Below the pieces are notes generated by a model that was not told where the DNA came from, searched no databases, and was given only the letters and a program-made list of their open reading frames with translations. Both the position numbers and the translations under genes were made by a program. This document shows, one piece after another, positions 34,023 through 36,843 of a DNA stretch of 36,843 nt. The stretch's first letter is position 1; every line of letters begins with the position of its first letter. The DNA comes from a virus: positions 1-36,843 of IMG/VR virus record IMGVR_UViG_3300033273_000498. One strand, written 5' to 3'.

Positions 34023-34190
34023 TCAAAGTTCGGTGATTACGATAGCATCCCCATCTACTTCCATATTCACTTCTGTACCCTCATACCACCCGAACTCACT
34101 GATCACCCATTCAGGTAACGTGATCACATATTCACCGGTTACAGGATCGACCCCCACGGTGCTTAAATTTTCTCCGGGATTTTTTTGCAT
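34023..34190 (-). CDS. AbrB/MazE-like small protein, 55 residues
   Basis: ATG at 34190 gives MQKNPGENLSTVGVDPVTGE, then YVITLPEWVISEFGWYEGTE and VNMEVDGDAIVITEL. The order D-x-x-G-x-Y-x-(I/L)-x-(L)-P, a short helix, a GW-x-x-G-(T) turn and a terminal DGDAIVI strand is the swapped-hairpin pattern of SpoVT/AbrB-type DNA-binding proteins. I recall similar short proteins in cyanophages. The stop codon lies only three bases upstream of the -35 element of the glycosyltransferase promoter. It may be a transcription regulator or an antitoxin-like protein without a partner; no toxin gene is next to it. Only a weak GAAG precedes the start. Confidence 0.65.
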   Translation of the reverse strand: MQKNPGENLSTVGVDPVTGEYVITLPEWVISEFGWYEGTEVNMEVDGDAIVITEL

Positions 34191-34232
34191 ATCTTCGAAA
34201 TCATTTTTGTTTTATCTATTACTTTTTAATAT

Positions 34233-34865
34233 TCAACCTTTCCTTTTTTTCTGATATACCCATTTACCATTTTCTTTTATAAACGTTCCAGGTTTTCCAT
34301 TTACTTTCCTTGTCGTAATACTTCCATCAGGTAATGTATTCCATGAACTCCCCTTTAATCCTTTATTCCATGGAGGTCTATTACTAGGAATTAAAACCCA
34401 TTCACCATCTTTCTTGATATAATCACTAGTTGATCCACTAGTTGATCCTTTTTTTCTAATAGTTCCTTCAGGTAAACCTGTTTCCTGCATATTCTCCTTA
34501 TGTGTTCCCCATCTTAGATTAGTATAATGATTACACCTATTACCCTTATCACCATGCAATATTTCAGTGTATCCTTCTGGATTAGGAATAAACGTCTCTG
34601 CTACCAATCTATGATTACATTCTTTAATCTGCTTCAACCACTTCCCATTCTCGTCCCGTAATGTAATATTAATACAATGATATTGCTTCTCTGGATACTT
34701 CGGATGACCACGTAATGCTGGTTTCAAATATATTAACCCATACTCATTAATCGACATACGCTCCCCCTTACTTAAAGGTTCCCTATAAGCATCACCATCC
34801 TCACTAATGTAATACCCAGGATACTTCGTTGTTTTTATATTACTAGGTAAATCTCTATAGGGCAT
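34233..34865 (-). CDS. HNH homing-endonuclease-like protein with NUMOD4-like N-terminus
   Basis: This 210-residue protein begins with a NUMOD4-like segment (YPGYYISEDGDAYR, about 15-28). An HNH core follows: CNHRLVAETFIPNP (about 83-96), ILHGDKGNRCNHYTNLRWGT (about 101-120) and HKENMQE. This is the usual form of free-standing HNH endonucleases in phages (I-HmuI-like). The C-terminal 80 residues carry two related units, LPEGTIRKKGS...DYIKKDGEWVLI and LPDGSITTRKV...TFIKENGKWVYQ, which look like a duplicated DNA-binding or NUMOD-like element. A Shine-Dalgarno (CCGGAG) lies about 9 bases upstream. It stands between the AT-rich structural region and the GC-rich block, and may be a mobile insertion. 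The target site is unknown. Confidence 0.85.
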   Translation of the reverse strand: MPYRDLPSNIKTTKYPGYYISEDGDAYREPLSKGERMSINEYGLIYLKPALRGHPKYPEKQYHCINITLRDENGKWLKQIKECNHRLVAETFIPNPEGYTEILHGDKGNRCNHYTNLRWGTHKENMQETGLPEGTIRKKGSTSGSTSDYIKKDGEWVLIPSNRPPWNKGLKGSSWNTLPDGSITTRKVNGKPGTFIKENGKWVYQKKRKG

Positions 34866-34916
34866 AAAATTTTACTCCGGAATTTTTTAAGTCAGGGGGT
34901 TTTATAAAAGCATTTT

Positions 34917-34934
34917 AGCATAATTTTTTATGCT
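34917..34934. repeat. AT-rich inverted repeat AGCATAA-TTTT-TTATGCT
   Basis: This is a perfect 7-bp inverted repeat with a 4-base loop, about 50 bases upstream of the HNH gene. It lacks a T-tract after it on either strand, so terminator function is not supported. It could be an operator or chance. Confidence 0.6.
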
Positions 34935-34997
34935 CTTCCGTAACACTTTGTAGACTGCAGGGACCCATTGAAATTCAAAACGGGGGGCACACGGGCA

Positions 34998-35012
34998 CCG
35001 CCGCACCGGCGG
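34998..35012 (-). terminator. GC-rich hairpin after the 69-residue gene
   Basis: CCGCCG and CGGCGG form a perfect 6-bp stem with a 3-base loop (minus strand GTG), about 60 bases after the stop at 35075. No T-run follows closely, so a factor-independent terminator is uncertain. It could instead protect an mRNA end. Confidence 0.4.
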
Positions 35013-35074
35013 GCGGGGGCGGGGCACTGCCTACCACGCACCCACACTGCTGTCAACCCACCTGTGCCACCTGC

Positions 35075-35284
35075 CTAACCGAACACACAGTCGGCAATGG
35101 CAGCGACTGCCAGTTCGGAATACCAAACCTCCAGTTCCCCAAGGTCCACCCGTTCACCGAACATGTGACCGTAGTCCTGGGCGAACTGCGTCAGAAAGTT
35201 CAAATCGGGGTCAGCGTTCCAGGCGAACTGAACTGCCTCACTCCAGGAGATCGTGCCGTTAGCGTCGGGTGTGGGATGGGTCAT
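35075..35284 (-). CDS. Small acidic protein, 69 residues, in GC-rich block
   Basis: The start at MTHPTPDANGTISWSEAVQF is set by the Shine-Dalgarno AAAGGA 7 bases upstream; a longer in-frame reading would cross the upstream gene. The rest is helical and acidic (AQDYGHMFGERVDLGELEVW, then YSELAVAAIADCVFG). No domain is recognised. It is preceded within 40 bases by the 77-residue gene and there is no hairpin between the two, so they may share a transcript. GC content is much higher than in the structural genes. The function is unknown; the protein is likely cytoplasmic. Confidence 0.6.
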   Translation of the reverse strand: MTHPTPDANGTISWSEAVQFAWNADPDLNFLTQFAQDYGHMFGERVDLGELEVWYSELAVAAIADCVFG

Positions 35285-35324
35285 CGGTGTTCCTTTCGGT
35301 TGTGCATATCCTACCATATCCGAA

Positions 35325-35558
35325 TCACAGTGCAAGGGCAGCGTCGATCTTATCCATGAGGCGCTCACGGGCAGCAGCACGACGGTCGGCGGCGTACTGT
35401 GCCTTAGCGCGACGCTTAACGGCATCCAGGTCATCGACCATCTTAGCGCCCAGACCACGGGCAGGGGTAAAAGTCATTCCACCGCCACTGCTACAACGCA
35501 GACCCTGTCCTTTGAGGTTAGTGTCGGTGCTGCGAGCGGTGCCGATTGCCTTTGCCAT
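35325..35558 (-). CDS. Small basic Ala/Arg-rich protein, 77 residues
   Basis: The start MAKAIGTARSTDTNLKGQGL follows a leader with TATACT and a GC hairpin further upstream. The middle (RCSSGGGMTFTPARGLGAKM) is Gly-rich; the C-terminal half (VDDLDAVKRRAKAQYAADRR, then AAARERLMDKIDAALAL) is a long basic amphipathic helix. No family is recognised. Its charge suggests nucleic-acid or acidic-surface binding, as an inference. Only a weak CGGA precedes the ATG. High GC and codon use ending in G or C set it apart from the genes left of 34900. Confidence 0.6.
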   Translation of the reverse strand: MAKAIGTARSTDTNLKGQGLRCSSGGGMTFTPARGLGAKMVDDLDAVKRRAKAQYAADRRAAARERLMDKIDAALAL

Positions 35559-35594
35559 AGAGTCCGTTAGTTTGTTTGGTACCTTGATAGTATA
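35559..35594 (-). promoter_or_regulatory. TATACT element and leader of the 77-residue gene
   Basis: TATACT on the minus strand (35594-35589) is followed by a 30-base leader rich in A and C that includes CCAAACAAAC. It resembles the leaders of neighbouring genes only in part, since TCAGTTCAAACC is lacking. No good -35 hexamer is seen; the hairpin lies at that place. Confidence 0.5.
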
Positions 35595-35605
35595 AGGGGT
35601 CGGAT

Positions 35606-35625
35606 GGGGGGATCAGCGTCCCCCC
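35606..35625 (-). terminator. GC-rich hairpin GGGGGGA/TCCCCCC
   Basis: A perfect 7-bp stem with a 6-base loop lies 8 bases after the stop of the 69-residue gene at 35634-35843 and 11 bases before the next TATACT element. It may end the upstream transcript. There is no T-tract. Confidence 0.5.
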
Positions 35626-35633
35626 TATGCCAC

Positions 35634-35843
35634 TTATGCGACTGTCACCTTAAGGGTGGGATACTGGGCGACGATCGCATCCATAGTGGCATCAGTGTAG
35701 ATTTTGCCATAGGTGCGGGATCCTTTGCTGTCGTCCCGCCAACCGCCGATAACTGCCTCCCATTGAACGTGACGAACATCGGCGGCATCGTTAGGGTTAA
35801 TCAGGGATCCTGTGATGCGGATGGCGTTGGAAGGGATGGTCAT
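35634..35843 (-). CDS. Small unrecognised protein, 69 residues
   Basis: The sequence reads MTIPSNAIRITGSLINPNDA, then ADVRHVQWEAVIGGWRDDSK and GSRTYGKIYTDATMDAIVAQ, ending YPTLKVTVA. It is predicted as beta strands followed by a helix and a final strand, a compact single domain with no recognised family. It follows a TACACT/TCAGTTCAAACC leader that it shares with two other genes here, and it is followed by a 7-bp GC hairpin. No Shine-Dalgarno is visible in its leader. The function is unknown. Confidence 0.6.
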   Translation of the reverse strand: MTIPSNAIRITGSLINPNDAADVRHVQWEAVIGGWRDDSKGSRTYGKIYTDATMDAIVAQYPTLKVTVA

Positions 35844-35879
35844 CGGTTTGGTGGTTTGGTTTGAACTGAGATAAGTGTA
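35844..35879 (-). promoter_or_regulatory. TACACT element and shared TCAGTTCAAACC leader
   Basis: TACACT (35879-35874) is followed 4 bases later by CTCAGTTCAAACC and an A/C-rich stretch leading to the ATG at 35843. The same arrangement precedes the genes starting at 36233 and 36498. No Shine-Dalgarno is present. Confidence 0.6.
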
Positions 35880-35890
35880 GGCGATGGAGA

Positions 35891-35914
35891 GGGCAGACTG
35901 TGGATCGCCTGCCC
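35891..35914 (-). terminator. Hairpin GGGCAG/CTGCCC
   Basis: A 6-bp perfect stem with a 12-base loop lies just after the stop of the 100-residue gene and 11 bases before the next TACACT. A 12-base palindrome, TTTGTTAACAAA, is adjacent at 35916-35927. No T-run follows, so termination is only possible. Confidence 0.4.
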
Positions 35915-35930
35915 CTTTGTTAACAAACCG

Positions 35931-36233
35931 TCACACTCCCCAGAGGAAACGGGCGATCCGCTCCCGCTTACGCAGCGGCAGGATGCGAGTGTACTCCACC
36001 CAACGGGGACCAAGGTCGTGACGCTTGATCAGTCCCTGTGCTGCCATAACCTTAAGCAGCAGGGAGAGACCAGTGCGTGCCTCATTAGGCATCCCCAGCG
36101 CGGCGTTGATGTCGGTAGGGCGCATCCCGTTCTGCGCTTCGCATCCTGTGCCATTGTCCATCGGCAGAACCGACAGGATCGCCCACTGATAGGTGGCACC
36201 GAAGGAAGAGCGGTTGGTGATGGAAGTGAACAT
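35931..36233 (-). CDS. Possible winged-helix protein, 100 residues
   Basis: Residues 38-84 (MRPTDINAALGMPNEARTGL, then SLLLKVMAAQGLIKRHDLGP and RWVEYTRI) fit a winged helix-turn-helix. There is a short helix, a recognition-like helix ending in GLIKR, and a beta wing that finishes with a tyrosine strand, as in MarR/ArsR-like regulators. The N-terminal 37 residues are unassigned, and the C-terminus is basic (LRKRERIARFLWGV). The start at 36233 follows the shared leader; in-frame ATGs later in the gene are possible. It could be an early transcription regulator. The fold call is moderate and the target is unknown. Confidence 0.6.
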   Translation of the reverse strand: MFTSITNRSSFGATYQWAILSVLPMDNGTGCEAQNGMRPTDINAALGMPNEARTGLSLLLKVMAAQGLIKRHDLGPRWVEYTRILPLRKRERIARFLWGV

Positions 36234-36265
36234 GTCAGGTGTGGGTTTGAACTGAAGTAATCATA
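36234..36265 (-). promoter_or_regulatory. TATGAT element and shared TTCAGTTCAAACC leader
   Basis: TATGAT (36265-36260) is followed three bases later by TTCAGTTCAAACCC and ACACCTGAC to the ATG. The TTCAGTTCAAACC core is the same as in the leaders of two neighbouring genes. No Shine-Dalgarno is present. Confidence 0.65.
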
Positions 36266-36274
36266 CCATAGATC

Positions 36275-36292
36275 GGGGGGATGCAACCCCCC
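36275..36292 (-). terminator. GC-rich hairpin GGGGGG/CCCCCC
   Basis: A perfect 6-bp G/C stem with loop TTGCAT lies 14 bases after the stop of the 63-residue gene and 9 bases before the TATGAT element. No T-tract follows on the minus strand. Confidence 0.5.
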
Positions 36293-36306
36293 AAATCTTA
36301 AGAAAA

Positions 36307-36498
36307 TCAGAACTCTGTGACGCTTGGCGTGTGATCGTAGACGACGACACGGGATGCGTCAGGATTCCGCTCCCGCATCGACCGCGCCACACCATAGGCG
36401 GTCTCCTTAAGGTCTGTCCAGTGGTCAGACTCCTTGCCATCGGGCATCAAGCAAACAACCTGAAAACGGTAAGAAGACTTTAAGCGAGTGTAGGTCAT
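36307..36498 (-). CDS. Small unrecognised protein, 63 residues
   Basis: The start at MTYTRLKSSYRFQVVCLMPD is chosen because it follows the TATACT/TTCAGTTCCAACC leader; a longer in-frame reading from 36603 would translate across two hairpins and this promoter. The rest reads GKESDHWTDLKETAYGVARS and MRERNPDASRVVVYDHTPSV. A strand-helix-strand layout is visible (FQVVCLM, a helix over about 30-43, then RVVVYDH), a small alpha/beta domain with no recognised family. GC-rich codons match its neighbours. The function is unknown. Confidence 0.6.
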   Translation of the reverse strand: MTYTRLKSSYRFQVVCLMPDGKESDHWTDLKETAYGVARSMRERNPDASRVVVYDHTPSVTEF

Positions 36499-36528
36499 GG
36501 TCGGTGGGTTGGAACTGAACTCAGTATA
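36499..36528 (-). promoter_or_regulatory. TATACT element and shared TTCAGTTCCAACC leader
   Basis: TATACT (36528-36523) is followed by GAG and TTCAGTTCCAACCC, then ACCGACC to the ATG. One base differs from the TTCAGTTCAAACC core found at two other genes. No -35 hexamer or Shine-Dalgarno is obvious. Confidence 0.65.
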
Positions 36529-36541
36529 AGGGTGGAGGAGG

Positions 36542-36557
36542 GGGAATCGGTGTTCCC
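36542..36557 (-). terminator. Hairpin GGGAA/TTCCC upstream of the 63-residue gene
   Basis: A 5-bp stem with a 6-base loop is followed on the minus strand by C-rich DNA and then TATACT. A second hairpin, CAGTT-CGGA-AACTG, lies beside it at 36565-36578. They occupy the same place as the hairpins in front of the other small genes, but here no supported gene stop lies immediately upstream. Confidence 0.35.
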
Positions 36558-36649
36558 ACTGTGCCAGTTTCCGAACTGTCCATAATCCGTCCACCCTCCC
36601 CATAGGATGCTAGACTGAAGGTAGACCCTCCGGTTGGTTGGGTTTGTGT

Positions 36650-36676
36650 TAATTAAAGGGGAGCAATTGCCCCCCT
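36650..36676 (-). terminator. Intrinsic terminator after the right-edge gene
   Basis: The minus strand forms an 8-bp stem (AGGGGGGC with GCTCCCCT, one G-T pair, loop AATT) followed by TTAATTAA. It lies 16 bases after the stop of the edge gene. The T-run is interrupted, but stem strength and position fit a terminator. Confidence 0.75.
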
Positions 36677-36692
36677 GTTGTTTATATCTTAA

Positions 36693-36843
36693 TCAGAAGT
36701 TATCACAGAAAACATAACCATCTTCGATGGAATAATCATAGTAAAGTTGGTCCCACGTTGCTTCCCAATCAATGCAAACAAAGGCGGGAATGTCCAGGCA
36801 GTAGCAGTCAGAAACAATAAACTCTGCAAAATGTGCGCCTGAC
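36693..36843 (-). CDS. C-terminal part of an ArdA-like antirestriction protein (start beyond window)
   Basis: Only the last 50 codons are present; base 36843 belongs to an incomplete codon. The readable part includes AHFAEFIVSDCYCLDIPAFV, then CIDWEATWDQLYYDYSIEDG and YVFCDNF. The pattern (F/Y)-x-x-(I/V)-D-(W/Y)-E-A-x-x-x-x-L-x-x-D-Y, then GYVF, resembles the C-terminus of ArdA, an acidic DNA mimic that blocks type I restriction enzymes. The strong acidity supports that, but the match is short. It ends 16 bases before an intrinsic terminator. Base composition is nearer to the AT-rich part of the window than to the GC-rich block. Confidence 0.5.
   Translation of the reverse strand, partial: SGAHFAEFIVSDCYCLDIPAFVCIDWEATWDQLYYDYSIEDGYVFCDNF

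Larger units (their letters stand above)
34866..35074. other. Non-coding junction between AT-rich and GC-rich DNA
   Basis: No supported gene is seen on either strand. The right half is strongly GC-rich and holds a hairpin and G-runs; the left half is AT-rich and holds a 7-bp inverted repeat. The change in base composition is abrupt, near 34980. Confidence 0.7.

Noticed and set aside
33973-34254. 93-residue plus-strand reading frame with hydrophobic C-terminus
   Set aside because: It runs antisense to the AbrB-like gene and the sigma-70 promoter, which have much better support.
34940-34980. Possible tRNA remnant near the composition border
   Set aside because: The text around TTTGAATTTCAA does not fold into a cloverleaf; no T-loop GGTTCGA or acceptor pairing is seen.
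35075-35458. 127-residue version of the 69-residue gene
   Set aside because: It overlaps the 77-residue gene deeply; AAAGGA precedes the later ATG.
36307-36603. Longer 98-residue reading of the 63-residue gene, starting at 36603
   Set aside because: It would translate through two hairpins and the TATACT/TCAGTTC leader; the later ATG follows the shared leader exactly as in two neighbouring genes.

Overview
The window looks like part of the genome of a T4-like marine cyanophage (a myovirus infecting Synechococcus or Prochlorococcus). All supported genes lie on the minus strand. Read from high to low coordinates, the left 32.4 kb carries T4-type baseplate and neck genes in T4 order: gp25, gp6, a 4522-residue gp7, an enlarged gp8, a 2471-residue DUF4815-type protein, small proteins and a fibre-like protein, then gp13, gp14, gp15 and gp16. 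Family calls come from recognising protein sequence; no database search was run.

Layout. (1) 1-1371: left-edge gene, open at the window end, a basic mosaic protein placed directly after gp16 where gp17 might be expected. (2) 1371-7403: head completion and neck genes, a fibre-like structural protein and small genes; a perfect T4-type late promoter (TATAAATA) lies at 7013-7020. (3) 7406-32368: five large baseplate genes, almost without spacers, with a late promoter upstream of gp25 (32393-32400) and a variant one upstream of gp8. The two largest genes take up more than half of the window. (4) 32410-34190: small genes, a glycosyltransferase operon with a host-type sigma-70 promoter and an intrinsic terminator, and a small AbrB-like gene. 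(5) 34233-34865: an HNH homing-endonuclease-like gene. (6) About 34975-36660: a clearly GC-richer block of five small genes. Most of these have their own GC-rich hairpin, a TATACT-like -10 element and a repeated TCAGTTCAAACC-type leader. (7) 36693-36843: the 3' end of a gene resembling ArdA antirestriction proteins.

Working together: the late block supplies the baseplate wedge (gp25, gp6, gp7, gp8), peripheral baseplate or fibre parts, the neck (gp13, gp14), the tail completion protein (gp15) and the small terminase (gp16). The right-hand third looks like early or accessory genes with separate promoters and terminators. The most unusual material is the repeated hairpin/-10/leader cassette in the GC-rich block, beta-repeat modules shared among four virion proteins, probable calcium loops in gp15 and the DUF4815 protein, and the mosaic left-edge protein. 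No tRNA, CRISPR array, insertion sequence or photosynthesis gene was seen.
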